Assembly: GCA_963766005.1 (NCBI GenBank)
Contig: CAVXYG010000006.1
Coordinates: forward strand, 124,001 to 188,000
DNA length: 64,000 bases
Direction of reading: 5' to 3'
DNA from: CAVXYG01 sp963766005
GTDB lineage: Bacteria > Actinomycetota > Actinomycetes > S36-B12 > GCA-2699445
The notes under the pieces were generated by a model. That model saw nothing but the letters and a program-made list of their open reading frames with translations. It ran no database searches and was not told where the DNA came from. This document shows, piece by piece, positions 51,810-61,013 of the stretch (positions within the stretch are counted from its first letter, which is position 1; every line of letters starts with the position of its first letter). Position numbers and translations under genes: made by a program.

Positions 51810-53492
51810 GTGCCCAACGAGGATGCAACGGGATCGGCTCAGCCAGGAACGCCGGCGGGCGCGCCCTCCGCGCACCAGCAGGTCGCGGACCTGCGCGCCG
51901 AACTCGACGCCGCGCTGGCGCACAACCGCCGTCTGTCGAACACGCTGCGCGACGCGCGGGAGCAGATCCTGGTGCTGAAGGCCGAGGTGGACAAGCTGGC
52001 CCAGCCGCCGGCGGCCTACGGCGTGTTCCTGGCCGCCAACGACGACGGCTCGCTGGACGTCCTGGCCCAGGGCCGCAAGATGCGCGTCATCGCCAGCCCG
52101 GGCGTGGACACCCAGGGGCTGCGCCCCGGCCAGGAGATCCAGCTCAACGAGGCGCTCAACGTTGTGGCCGCCCACGGGTACGAGCGGATCGGCGAGGTCG
52201 CGACCCTGAAGGAACTGCTGGAGGACGGCGAGCGCGCCCTGGTCGTGACCGGCCACGACGACGAGCGCGTGGTTCGCATCGCCGAACCGCTGCGCGGGTC
52301 CGTGATGCGGGCCGGCGACTCGATCCTGTTCGACACCCGCAGCAACTACATCTACGAGCGCATCCCGAAGTCCGAGGTCGAGGAGCTCGTCCTGGAAGAG
52401 GTGCCGGACGTCGACTACGAGGACATCGGCGGCCTCGGATCCCAGATCGAGATGATCCGCGACGCCGTCGAGCTGCCCTTCCTGCACCAGGACCTGTTCC
52501 GCCGCTACCAGCTCGCCGCGCCGAAGGGGATCCTGCTGTACGGGCCCCCGGGCTGCGGCAAGACGCTCATCGCCAAGGCCGTGGCGCACTCGCTGGCGCA
52601 GAAGGTGGCCGAGCGCACCGGCCAGCCGGAGACGCGCTCCTACTTCCTCAACATCAAGGGCCCGGAACTGCTGAACAAGTACGTGGGCGAGACCGAGCGG
52701 CACATCCGGCTGGTCTTCCAGCGGGCGCGGGAGAAGGCGACCGAGGGACTGCCCGTCATCGTGTTCTTCGACGAGATGGACTCGCTGTTCCGGACCCGCG
52801 GCTCGGGAGTGTCCAGCGACGTGGAGAACACGATCGTGCCGCAGCTGCTGAGCGAGATCGACGGTGTGGAGGGCCTGGAGAACGTCATCGTCATCGGCGC
52901 CTCGAACCGGGAGGACATGATCGACCCGGCCATCCTGCGCCCGGGCCGCCTCGATGTGAAGATCAAGATCGAGCGGCCCGACGCACAGGCCGCCGCCGAC
53001 ATCCTCGCCAAGTACCTGGTGCCCGAGCTGCCGCTGAAGGCCGACGACGTGACCGAGCACGGCGGCGACCCGGCGCAGACGTGCGCGGCGATGATCCAGG
53101 CCACCGTCGAGCGGATGTACAGCCAGGGCGAGGACAACCGGTTCCTCGAAGTCACCTACGCCAACGGCGACAAGGAGGTCCTGTACTTCAAGGACTTCAA
53201 TTCCGGCGCCATGATCGAGAACGTGGTGGCGCGGGCGAAGAAGATGGCCATCAAGGATCAGTTGGCCACCGGCGAGCCAGGCATCAGCGTGCGGCACCTG
53301 CTCAGCGCTTGCTTGGACGAGTTCCGGGAGAACGAGGACCTGCCGAACACGACCAACCCCGACGACTGGGCGCGGATCTCGGGCAAGAAGGGCGAGCGGA
53401 TCGTCTTCATCCGCACGCTCATCAAGGGCAAGTCCGGAGACGAGCCCGGCCGGTCCATCGACACCGTGTCGAACACCGGCCAGTACCTCTAG
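51810..53492 (+). CDS. arc: proteasome-associated AAA ATPase (ARC/Mpa)
   Basis: A 560-residue protein starting at GTG 51810, nine bases after GGGAGG (a GTG at 51777 is also in frame). Order: N-terminal coiled coil (about 20-75) that binds Pup, two OB-type interdomain folds (LDVLAQGRKMRVIASPG), then an AAA module with Walker A GPPGCGKT at about 245-252, Walker B VFFDEMDS near 320 and arginine finger RPGR. The last residues are GQYL, the penultimate-Tyr tail that docks into the 20S alpha ring. The hexamer unfolds pupylated proteins and feeds them to PrcBA. It is complete. Confidence 0.96.
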   Translation: MPNEDATGSAQPGTPAGAPSAHQQVADLRAELDAALAHNRRLSNTLRDAREQILVLKAEVDKLAQPPAAYGVFLAANDDGSLDVLAQGRKMRVIASPGVDTQGLRPGQEIQLNEALNVVAAHGYERIGEVATLKELLEDGERALVVTGHDDERVVRIAEPLRGSVMRAGDSILFDTRSNYIYERIPKSEVEELVLEEVPDVDYEDIGGLGSQIEMIRDAVELPFLHQDLFRRYQLAAPKGILLYGPPGCGKTLIAKAVAHSLAQKVAERTGQPETRSYFLNIKGPELLNKYVGETERHIRLVFQRAREKATEGLPVIVFFDEMDSLFRTRGSGVSSDVENTIVPQLLSEIDGVEGLENVIVIGASNREDMIDPAILRPGRLDVKIKIERPDAQAAADILAKYLVPELPLKADDVTEHGGDPAQTCAAMIQATVERMYSQGEDNRFLEVTYANGDKEVLYFKDFNSGAMIENVVARAKKMAIKDQLATGEPGISVRHLLSACLDEFRENEDLPNTTNPDDWARISGKKGERIVFIRTLIKGKSGDEPGRSIDTVSNTGQYL

Positions 53493-53767
53493 GCCCCGAC
53501 CGGGGGCGGCTCAGTCCCGCCGAGCGCTCCGTCGCCCGGGACGCTGGGCCACTGCCTCGACCGCCGGGATCGTCCAGCCCCGTGCGGATGCTGGTCGCCG
53601 GGTGCGACGTGGCCGCACCCGGGCGGGGGTCGTCGCATCGGCCCGGCAGCGGCCGAGATCCATCGGCGCAGACCGGCAGCGGCCGCGAGGCAGGCCGTGT
53701 GCGGGAGCGCGGCGTCGGTTCGTGCGGCTCACCCCTCGCCGCCGCACACCCCCGATAGGCTGGGCGC

Positions 53768-55273
53768 GTGAGCGTGCATCGCGTGATGGGCATCGAGACC
53801 GAATACGGTGTTGCGGTCCCGGGCAAGCCGCATGTCAACGCCATGCTGCTGTCCTCCCAGGTGGTGAACGCCTACGCGGAGGACGCCTACGCCGGCAGCC
53901 GGCGCGCGGCTCGCTGGAGCTACGAGGACGAGACGCCGCTGCGCGATGCCCGCGGCTTCGACCTCACGCGCGCTGAGGCCGACCCCACCCAGCTGACCGA
54001 CGAGGACATCGGGATGGCCAACGTCATCCTCACCAACGGCGCACGGCTCTATGTGGACCATGCGCACCCCGAGTACTCCAGCCCGGAGGTCACCAACCCC
54101 CGCGATGCCGTGCTGTGGGACCGCGCCGGCATGCTCGTCATGCAACGGGCCGCCGTCCTGGCCGCGCAGCTGCCGGGCGGCTTCCCGCTGCGGATCTACA
54201 AGAACAACAGCGACAACAAGGGCGTGTCCTACGGCTGCCACGAGAACTACCTCATGCGCCGGGACACGCCCTTCGCCGACGTCGTCGCGGGCATGACGCC
54301 GTTCTTCGTCTCCCGGCAGGTGTTCGCCGGCGCCGGTCGCGTGGGCATCGGTCAGGACGGCTCCAAGCCGGGCTTCCAACTGTCCTCGCGCGCGGACTTC
54401 TTCGAGGTCGAGGTGGGCCTGGAGACCACGGTCAAGCGGCCGATCATCAACACCCGCGACGAGCCGCACGCCGACCCCGAACTGCATCGCCGCCTGCACG
54501 TGATCGTGGGCGACGCGAACCTCTCCGAGACCGCGACCCTGCTCAAGATGGGGACCACGGCCCTGGTCCTGGCGCTGATCGAGCGCGGCGACATCGGCGA
54601 GCGACTCATGCCGCAGCGGCCGGTGGCGGAGATCCACGCCGTCTCCCACGACCCCTCGCTGCGGCATCGGATCGCCCTGCGCGACGGCCGTCGCCTCAGC
54701 GCCGTGCACCTGCAGATGGAGTTCCTGGAAGCGGCATCGCGGCTGCCCGGCGCGGCGGAGGACCAGGCCACCAAGGAGATCCTGGCGGAATGGGAGCGGG
54801 TGCTCGTCGCGCTGGAGGCCGAGCCGTTGAGTTTGGCCGACGAGCTGGACTGGGTCGCCAAGCACGCCCTCATGCAGCAGTACCGGCGTCGCGACGGCTT
54901 GGAGTGGGACAGCGCGCGCCTGCAACTGATCGACCTGCAGTACGCCGACGTGGATCCGTCCCGGGGTGTGGCGCTGCAGTTGGAGCAGAAGGGCAGGCTG
55001 CGCCGCATCACCGATCCCGCGGACGTGGCACGCGCCGTGACGACGCCGCCCGAGGACACGCGCGCCTGGTTCCGGGGGGAGTGCATGCGGCGCTACGCCC
55101 CCCAGATCGCGGCGGCGGGATGGGACTCCGTGGTCTTCGATCTGCCCGGCCGGCACGCCTTGCAGCGGGTCCCCACACTGGACCCCCTCCGGGGAACCAA
55201 GGCGGCGGTTGACGGGTTGCTGTCCCGCGCGGCGACGGCGACCGAGCTGGTGGACAGTCTCGCCGTGACCTGA
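53768..55273 (+). CDS. dop: Pup deamidase/depupylase
   Basis: A 501-residue protein of the PafA/Dop (glutamine-synthetase-like carboxylate-amine ligase) fold from GTG 53768. It has MGIETEYGVAVPG at the start (Mg/ATP site), IYKNNSDNKGVSYGCHENYL, then RPIINTRDEPHAD. The sequence AYAEDAYAGSRRAARWSYED near 40-60 belongs to the Dop-specific loop that distinguishes it from PafA. Dop converts the C-terminal Gln of Pup to Glu and removes Pup from substrates. The heliorhodopsin gene follows on the opposite strand; pup comes after it. Confidence 0.96.
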   Translation: MSVHRVMGIETEYGVAVPGKPHVNAMLLSSQVVNAYAEDAYAGSRRAARWSYEDETPLRDARGFDLTRAEADPTQLTDEDIGMANVILTNGARLYVDHAHPEYSSPEVTNPRDAVLWDRAGMLVMQRAAVLAAQLPGGFPLRIYKNNSDNKGVSYGCHENYLMRRDTPFADVVAGMTPFFVSRQVFAGAGRVGIGQDGSKPGFQLSSRADFFEVEVGLETTVKRPIINTRDEPHADPELHRRLHVIVGDANLSETATLLKMGTTALVLALIERGDIGERLMPQRPVAEIHAVSHDPSLRHRIALRDGRRLSAVHLQMEFLEAASRLPGAAEDQATKEILAEWERVLVALEAEPLSLADELDWVAKHALMQQYRRRDGLEWDSARLQLIDLQYADVDPSRGVALQLEQKGRLRRITDPADVARAVTTPPEDTRAWFRGECMRRYAPQIAAAGWDSVVFDLPGRHALQRVPTLDPLRGTKAAVDGLLSRAATATELVDSLAVT

Positions 55274-55393
55274 GGACCTCGTCTTGGCATCGGCGGCGCC
55301 GGCGCTGGTTGACGGTCCCGTGACCTGAAGGCGTCGTTCTGGCGGCTGCGTCGCAGCCTCGCGCGACCGCGGGCGATGAGCTCGGGCGACGTC

Positions 55394-56186
55394 TCAGGCG
55401 GCCAGGGTGCCGGAGAACACCTGCCAGGCCAGTGCGGACTTCGCCACGAGGCTCAGCGTGATGTAGGCGCGTTCCCCGACGAGGTAGTCCGACCAGCGAC
55501 CCACGCGCTTGTACTGCAGGAACTGGTTGAGCGCGAAGACGTTGAAGAACAGGAACAGCGAGACGATGATCCCGTAGACGAAGGCCGGGGCCGACTCCGT
55601 CGACTCCGATCCTGGAGCCACGACGTAGAACACCACGGCCAGCCACGGCACGATGCCGGCAACGCAGCCGAAGAAGAACGGCAGCCAGCCGCCGCCCGGC
55701 TGCTCGTAGTCCTCCTGCAGCCAACCGAAGAAGATCATGGAGGCGTTGACGCCGAAGATGGCCGCCAAGGCCGCCACATCGCTGATGCCCACGAGTTGGG
55801 CGATGAGCACGATCATCATCGACGAGGTCAGCGCATACTCCACCCAGCGCGCGCGGTTGCGCTGGCGTGCCAGATCGTCGCCGTAGCCGCGGAACCACAC
55901 CGTGGCGACCAGCGAGCAGCGCCAGGCCGGACAGCAGCAGGAACGACGCCACCGCGATGCCGATGGGGGAGTCCAGCAGCGTGACCGGATCGCCCGGGTC
56001 CGTCCCGGGAGGTCCCTCGAGGTAGGCCGCAGTGATGGGCAGCGTGAAATCGTTGGACAGCACCCATACCGCGATGCCCTGGATCAGCAGGATGACGCCG
56101 ACGACGATGTTGTAGCGGCGCAGCCCGGCGAGGCGGCCGGAGTCCACGGGCGTCGGTGCGGCGGCTGATGTCTGCGAGTCGGCCAT
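55394..56186 (-). pseudogene. heliorhodopsin, one-base frameshift
   Basis: A seven-helix microbial rhodopsin of the heliorhodopsin type. From ATG 56186 the first frame covers TM1 (YNIVVGVILLIQGIAVWVLS) and the start of TM2 (FLLLSGLALL). Dropping one base at about 55912 continues LVATVWFRGYGDDLARQRN. TM3 is RARWVEYALTSSMMIVLIAQ with the expected Glu counterion, and TM7 is ITLSLVAKSALAWQVFSGTL with the retinal-binding Lys at 55439-55441. The corrected length is 263 residues, the usual size. Topology should be inverted (N-terminus inside). It lies on the opposite strand between dop and pup. Function is unknown for the family; light signalling is proposed. Confidence 0.85.
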
Positions 56187-56438
56187 GCTCCGACGCTAGG
56201 GGGTGACGCTCGGGCGGGGAGCCGGAACGCCTCGAATCCCGAAGCACCGGCACCGTCCCTCGTCGCCCAACCGGCTCGTCGGGGCGAACTCACCTCGGCT
56301 GGCCCTGGCGAAGCGGGGAGACCGCGCGCGGCGGTGCCCAGGCCCCGCACCGACCGGCGCCCACCACCGGCGCCCATCGCCCTGCCGCCGCCGTCCCTTG
56401 CGTATAGGGTCGTCGCATCACTGCGACAGGAGGTCGTG

Positions 56439-56645
56439 ATGGCTGGCCAGGAGTCGGAGGAGCACCGCGCCGCGGCGCGCCGCACCGAGGAGGAGCAGGC
56501 GGTCCAGACCGAGCAGGCAGAGCTCGCCGAGCGCAAGGAGCAGCTCGACACCGACGTCGATGCGCTGCTCGACGAGATCGACGATGTCCTCGAGGAGAAC
56601 GCCGAGGAGTTCGTGCGCGGGTTCGTCCAGAAGGGGGGCCAGTGA
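56439..56645 (+). CDS. pup: prokaryotic ubiquitin-like protein Pup
   Basis: A 68-residue protein, starting at ATG 56439 five bases after CAGGAGG. It is almost all charged residues, intrinsically disordered, with a coiled-coil-prone middle (EQAELAERKEQLDTDVDALL) that binds Arc. It ends VQKGGQ. The C-terminal Gln means Dop must deamidate it before PafA can attach it to lysines. The TGA overlaps the prcB GTG (GTGA), so pup, prcB and prcA are co-translated. Confidence 0.97.
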   Translation: MAGQESEEHRAAARRTEEEQAVQTEQAELAERKEQLDTDVDALLDEIDDVLEENAEEFVRGFVQKGGQ

Positions 56646-57493
56646 GCGTCTGGAACGCCGGCGGGCTGCCGCCGATCTTCCTGTCGGCGGGGAGTTCGTC
56701 CTTCACCGACTTCCTCTCCGCGGCTGCGCCGGACCTGCTGCCCAGCCGCCGGTTGACCGGGCGCGAGACTGCCGTGGGCGAGCAGTTCGCGCCGCACGGC
56801 ACCACGATCGTTGCGCTGCGGTACTCCGGTGGCGTCGTGATGGCGGGCGACCGCCGCGCCACGATGGGCAACGTCATCGCGCAGCGCGACATCGAGAAGG
56901 TGTTCCCAGCCGACCACACCTCGTGCATCGGGATCGCAGGTTCCGCGGGCATCGCCGTGGAGCTGGTACGGCTGCTGCAGGTCGAGTTGGAGCACTACGA
57001 GAAGATCGAGGGCACGCCGCTGTCGATCGACGGCAAGGCGAATCGGCTCGGCACACTCCTGCGGGGCAATCTCCCGCTGGCCATGCAGGGGCTGGTGGCA
57101 CTGCCGTTGCTGGCCGGCTTCGATCCCGACGAGCAGCGGGGAAGGATCTTCTCCTACGACGCCACCGGCGGCCGGTACGAGGAGCACGACTACTACTCGA
57201 TCGGTTCGGGTTCGTTCTTCGCCCGCGGCTCGCTGAAGAAGCTGTTCGATCCGGGCTGCGATCGCGACGAGGCGATCATGGCGGCCGTGCAGTCGCTCTA
57301 CGACGCCGCCGACGACGACTCCGCGACCGGCGGTCCCGACGTCTTCCGGCGGATCTTCCCGGTCGTGGCCGCAGTCGATGCCGACGGCTACACCCGGCTG
57401 ACCGACCAGGCGGTGGCCGACGTGGTCGACACCATGCTCGCCGGGCGGCGGGAGCGGCCCGACGGGCCGAGGGCAGGGGGTGGCGCATCATGA
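56642..57493 (+). CDS. prcB: 20S proteasome beta subunit
   Basis: A 283-residue subunit from GTG 56642. The propeptide (53 residues) ends in FAPHG and the mature chain starts at catalytic Thr54 (TTIVALRYSGGVVMAGDRRA). The family Lys/Asp catalytic residues follow in GDRRATMGN and EKVFPADHTSC. SGS.FARGSLKKLF near the end is conserved. Autoprocessing in the assembled 20S particle exposes the Thr. It is overlapped by pup upstream and prcA downstream (ATGA). Confidence 0.97.
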   Translation: MSVWNAGGLPPIFLSAGSSSFTDFLSAAAPDLLPSRRLTGRETAVGEQFAPHGTTIVALRYSGGVVMAGDRRATMGNVIAQRDIEKVFPADHTSCIGIAGSAGIAVELVRLLQVELEHYEKIEGTPLSIDGKANRLGTLLRGNLPLAMQGLVALPLLAGFDPDEQRGRIFSYDATGGRYEEHDYYSIGSGSFFARGSLKKLFDPGCDRDEAIMAAVQSLYDAADDDSATGGPDVFRRIFPVVAAVDADGYTRLTDQAVADVVDTMLAGRRERPDGPRAGGGAS

Positions 57494-58179
57494 CGATGCC
57501 GTTCTACGTCTCACCGGAACAGGTGATGAAGGACAAGGCGGACTACGCGCGCAAGGGCATCGCGCGCGGCCGTAGCGTCGTCGTGCTGCAGTACGTCGGC
57601 GGCATCCTGTTCGTCGCGGAGAACCCCAGCAAGGCGCTGCACAAGATCTCCGAGATCTACGACTGCATCGCCTTCGCCGCGGTGGGCAAGTACAACGAGT
57701 TCGAGAACCTGAGGGTCGCGGGCGTCAGGCTGGCCGATTTGCGGGGCTACGCCTACGACCGGAGCGACGTCACCGGTCGCAGCCTCGCCAACGCCTACGC
57801 CCAGACCCTCGGCACGATCTTCACCGAGACGTCCAAGCCGTACGAGGTCGAGATCGTTGTGGCCGAGCTGGGGGAGACGGCCGAGCAGGACCAGATCTAC
57901 CGTTTGACGTTTGACGGGTCCGTCAGCGACGAGCACGGCTACGTCGCCATGGGCGGCTCGGCGGATCGGCTGGCCGCGGGGCTGCGGGAGGATTGGCACG
58001 ACGGACTGTCGTTGGCCGAGGCCCTGCGAATCGCCGTGCAGCACCTGGCACGGGACACCGGCGACGAGGAGCGGCAGTTGCGCCCCGATCAGCTCGAAGC
58101 CGCGATCTTGGACCGAGGCCGCCCGAATCGGAAGTTCCGTCGCCTGGGTGTTGCGGAGCTGAAGGCCATGCTCGCCTGA
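57490..58179 (+). CDS. prcA: 20S proteasome alpha subunit
   Basis: A 229-residue subunit from ATG 57490, overlapping prcB by four bases. It starts MTMPFYVSPEQVMKDKADYA RKGIARGRS, the N-terminal helix that gates the pore, and includes ALHKISEIYDCIAFAAVGKY N and ERQLRPDQLEAAILDRGRPN near the end. It has no N-terminal nucleophile Thr. The heptameric rings cap the beta rings and receive the Arc C-termini. It is followed by a repeat-filled spacer before pafA. Confidence 0.97.
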   Translation: MTMPFYVSPEQVMKDKADYARKGIARGRSVVVLQYVGGILFVAENPSKALHKISEIYDCIAFAAVGKYNEFENLRVAGVRLADLRGYAYDRSDVTGRSLANAYAQTLGTIFTETSKPYEVEIVVAELGETAEQDQIYRLTFDGSVSDEHGYVAMGGSADRLAAGLREDWHDGLSLAEALRIAVQHLARDTGDEERQLRPDQLEAAILDRGRPNRKFRRLGVAELKAMLA

Positions 58180-58183
58180 GCCG

Positions 58184-58270
58184 CAGCCCGCAGCCCGCAG
58201 CCCGCAGCCCGGCCCGGCCACCAGCGGGCCCGGCCACCAGCGGGCCCGGCCACCAGCGGGCCCGGCCACC
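58184..58270. repeat. two adjacent tandem repeats between prcA and pafA
   Basis: A 7-base unit (GCAGCCC) is repeated about five times at 58184-58217. It is followed by about 3.5 copies of the 16-base unit GGGCCCGGCCACCAGC to 58270. These occupy most of the 134-base prcA-pafA spacer. The 16-base unit contains the palindromic core GGGCCC, so hairpins can form, and it may affect read-through into pafA. Confidence 0.85.
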
Positions 58271-58313
58271 GATTCACCGGGTCGCCGACCGGCGCCGCGG
58301 TTATCGTGAGCGG

Positions 58314-59684
58314 GTGGACCGGCGGATCTTCGGCATCGAGACCGAGTACGGCGTGACCTGTACCTTCCAGGGGCAGCGGCGCCTGAGCCCGGACGAGGTC
58401 GCGCGCTACCTGTTCCGCAGGGTCGTCAGCTGGGGCCGGAGCAGCAACGTGTTCCTGCGCAACGGCGCACGGCTCTACCTCGATGTCGGCAGCCATCCGG
58501 AGTACGCCACCGCGGAGTGCGACAGCATCGACGAGCTCGTCGCCCACGACCGCGCCGGTGAGCGGATCCTGGAGGGCCTGCTCCTCGATGCCGAGGAGCG
58601 GCTGCGTGAGGAGGGAGTGGCCGGCGACATCTTCCTGTTCAAGAACAACACAGACTCCGCCGGCAACTCCTACGGCTGCCACGAGAACTACCTGATCGGG
58701 CGACCGGGGGAGTTCTCCCGGATGGCCGAATCGCTGCTGCCGTTCCTCATCACCAGGCAACTGCTCGCCGGAGCCGGCAAGGTGCTGCAGACCCCGCGCG
58801 GAGCCGTCTACTGCATCAGCCAGCGCGCCGAGCACGTCTGGGAGGGCGTCTCCAGCGCGACGACCCGATCCCGCCCGATCATCAACACCCGCGACGAGCC
58901 GCATGCCGATGCCGAGCGCTTCCGTCGGCTGCACGTCATCGTCGGGGACTCCAACATGAGCGAGACCACGACCCGGCTGAAGGTCGGGACGACCGATCTG
59001 GTCCTGCGGATGCTGGAGGCCGGGTGGCAGGTGCGCGACCTGACCCTGGAGAACCCGATCCGCTCCATCCGCGAGATCAGCCACGACATCACCGGCAAGC
59101 GGGCGCTGCGGCTGGCCAACGGCCGCGACCTGTCGGCGCTGCAGATCCAGACCGAGTACTTCGAGCGGGTCAACGACTTCCTGGACCGCCGCGACCTGCT
59201 CGGCGAGGACGGATCCACCACTCGGCAGGTCGTGGATCTGTGGGGCCGGGTCCTCACCGCCGTCCAGACGCAGGACTTCGATCCGGTGGCCACCGAGATC
59301 GACTGGGTGATCAAGCAGCGACTGCTGGACCGCTACATGGCCAAGCACGACCTGACGCTCTCCTCGGCGCGGGTCGCGCAACTCGATCTCGCGTACCACG
59401 ACATCGCTCGCGGGCGCGGTATCTTCCCGATGCTGGAGGCGCGGGGCATGGCTGCACGGCTGACGACCGACCTCGAGGTGTTCCGGGCCAAGTCGGTGCC
59501 GCCGCAGACGACGCGGGCGAAACTGCGCGGGGATTTCATCCGCCGCGCCCAGGAGCGTCGCCGCGACTACACGGTGGACTGGGTGCACCTGAAGCTCAAC
59601 GACCAGGCCCAGCGGACGGTGCTGTGCAAGGACCCCTTCCGCAGCGTGGACGAGCGGGTGGACCGGTTGCTGGCCACGATGTAG
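58314..59684 (+). CDS. pafA: Pup-protein ligase
   Basis: A 456-residue protein from GTG 58314: MDRRIFGIETEYGVTCTFQG, FKNNTDSAGNSYGCHENYLI, RPIINTRDEPHADAERFRRL and DWVIKQRLLDRYMAKHDLTL. It lacks the Dop-specific loop, so it is PafA rather than a second Dop. It phosphorylates the C-terminal Glu of Pup with ATP and links it to substrate lysines through an isopeptide bond. The C-terminal domain (DYTVDWVHLKLND) is complete. In most actinobacteria pafB and pafC follow; here an FKBP lipoprotein gene follows. Confidence 0.97.
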   Translation: MDRRIFGIETEYGVTCTFQGQRRLSPDEVARYLFRRVVSWGRSSNVFLRNGARLYLDVGSHPEYATAECDSIDELVAHDRAGERILEGLLLDAEERLREEGVAGDIFLFKNNTDSAGNSYGCHENYLIGRPGEFSRMAESLLPFLITRQLLAGAGKVLQTPRGAVYCISQRAEHVWEGVSSATTRSRPIINTRDEPHADAERFRRLHVIVGDSNMSETTTRLKVGTTDLVLRMLEAGWQVRDLTLENPIRSIREISHDITGKRALRLANGRDLSALQIQTEYFERVNDFLDRRDLLGEDGSTTRQVVDLWGRVLTAVQTQDFDPVATEIDWVIKQRLLDRYMAKHDLTLSSARVAQLDLAYHDIARGRGIFPMLEARGMAARLTTDLEVFRAKSVPPQTTRAKLRGDFIRRAQERRRDYTVDWVHLKLNDQAQRTVLCKDPFRSVDERVDRLLATM

Positions 59685-59704
59685 CGGCTGCGTACAGTGA
59701 CCTG

Positions 59705-60214
59705 ATGCAGCGACGTCGAGGAGTGGGCGCAGTGATGTGCGCCGCAGTGCTGGTTCTGGCCGGGTGCAGCGGCAGCGATGCAGCCGAGGAGGGCGGCGCC
59801 TGCAGCTACGACACCACCGTGGGCGCCGTCTCGGTGGCCGGCACGATCGGTGAGCAGGCCCAGATCGAGGTGGCCGTCGGAGCCGAGCCCGCCGAGGAGC
59901 TCGTCGTCGAGGACCTCTGCCAGGGCGACGGTGCGACCGCGCAGGCGGATTCCACGGTGACCGTTGACTACGTCGGCGTGGCGCTGTCCACCGGTGAGGT
60001 CTTCGACTCCTCCTACATCCGCGGGCAGCCGGCCACCTTCGGCCTGCAGCAGGTCCTCCAGGGCTGGCAGGTGGGCCTGCAGGGGATGCAGGAGGGCGGG
60101 TCCCGGCTGCTCGTCATCCCCGCCGACCTCGCCTACGGCGAGGCGTCCGCTGGACCCGGCATCGGTCCCAACGAGACGCTGATCTTCGTCATCGACCTCC
60201 TCGAGGTCGCGTAG
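59705..60214 (+). CDS. FKBP-type peptidyl-prolyl isomerase lipoprotein
   Basis: A 169-residue protein. The lipobox VLVLAGC puts the lipidated Cys at C21. The FKBP domain (about 75-169) has DSTVTVDYVGVALSTGEVFD SSY, then LQQVLQGWQVGLQGMQEGGS and RLLVIPADLAYGEASAGPGI GPNETLIF, the usual end. It acts on the outer face of the membrane as a folding isomerase for exported proteins. The position, 20 bases after pafA, suggests it shares the pafA transcript; nearby tatA/tatC add an export theme. Confidence 0.9.
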   Translation: MQRRRGVGAVMCAAVLVLAGCSGSDAAEEGGACSYDTTVGAVSVAGTIGEQAQIEVAVGAEPAEELVVEDLCQGDGATAQADSTVTVDYVGVALSTGEVFDSSYIRGQPATFGLQQVLQGWQVGLQGMQEGGSRLLVIPADLAYGEASAGPGIGPNETLIFVIDLLEVA

Positions 60215-60624
60215 CCCGCGGACGCAGCCAGCATCCCGGCGGGCCACGGCTCCTCGCCGCCACTGCCACCCGCGCGAGTCCCCGGCCGCGGTGTCGGCCG
60301 CATCGAGTGTCGTTGATCGCAGCGAATTCCCGCCCTGCGGCCAGAATTCGCTGCGATCAACGAAGCGCGTGCACTGCACGGGCTGGGATGTGGTCGTTCG
60401 GAGCGCTGCTGGGGGTTGGCGGTGTCCGCCTGGACCCTGGAAGGGTGCAGGTGCCCGTTCTGTCCCGATTCGGGGCACCCAATCGGGGGCAACTGAGTGC
60501 TTCGGGATGCGAGATGTCAAGTTGACACGCCATGCTGCCTCTCAACGGTGAATCACTACCAAGAGTCGCCGGTTCGCGACGATCGGTGAGATCGCCGGAG
60601 GAGCGCAGGCCACGGAGGTGCGAG
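60215..60624. other. 410-base spacer with a long inverted repeat and possible tRNA scar
   Basis: It contains the 20-base perfect inverted repeat described separately, then a region (about 60430-60480) where CCCGTTC...GGGGCACC looks like the T-arm and acceptor end of a decayed tRNA. A possible promoter for the zinc-ribbon gene lies at its end. No open frame is convincing. Confidence 0.5.
60310..60363. repeat. 20-base perfect inverted repeat (hairpin)
   Basis: TCGTTGATCGCAGCGAATTC at 60310-60329 is repeated inverted at 60344-60363 around a 14-base loop. It starts 96 bases after the FKBP gene. It is too long and symmetric for a chance event. It could be a terminator, a protein-binding site or a REP/MITE-like element; there is no U-tract. 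Confidence 0.8.
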
Positions 60625-60954
60625 ATGACCACGATCAAGGCAACCTGCCCGTCGTGCGGGGACGTGGATCTCAAACCGCACGACATCACGGTGCTCCTCG
60701 CGCCGGCCGCGGGATGGGCCACCTACGAGTTCGCCTGCCCCCAGTGCCAGGATCGCGTGACCAAGTCGGCAGACGACGAGGTTGTCACGCTGCTGCGGGG
60801 GGCAGGGGTACGGGTCGAGAAGCTGCACATCCCCGCGGAGGCCCTCGAACTGCACCTCGGCCCGCCACTGGCCTCCGACGACCTCATCGACTTCGGCCTG
60901 CGGCTGTCGGCCACCGACCGGCTCGTGGCGGTGCTGGCGCAGGAGACGCGCTAG
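60625..60954 (+). CDS. small zinc-ribbon protein of unknown function
   Basis: A 109-residue cytoplasmic protein from ATG 60625 (CGGAGG upstream). Two Cys pairs, CPSCG and CPQCQ, about 37 residues apart make a zinc ribbon at the N-terminus. The C-terminal half is acidic and helical (DDEVVTLLRGAGVRVEKLHI, DLIDFGLRLSATDRLVAVLA). I do not recognise a family with assigned function. Its position between the pafA-FKBP pair and tatA corresponds to where pafB/pafC normally lie. Confidence 0.8.
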   Translation: MTTIKATCPSCGDVDLKPHDITVLLAPAAGWATYEFACPQCQDRVTKSADDEVVTLLRGAGVRVEKLHIPAEALELHLGPPLASDDLIDFGLRLSATDRLVAVLAQETR

Positions 60955-61013
60955 GGGCAGGCCGGTCCGCAGGCTACGCTGAGCAGGTACGCACGCGGAA
61001 CGAAGGATTGGAC

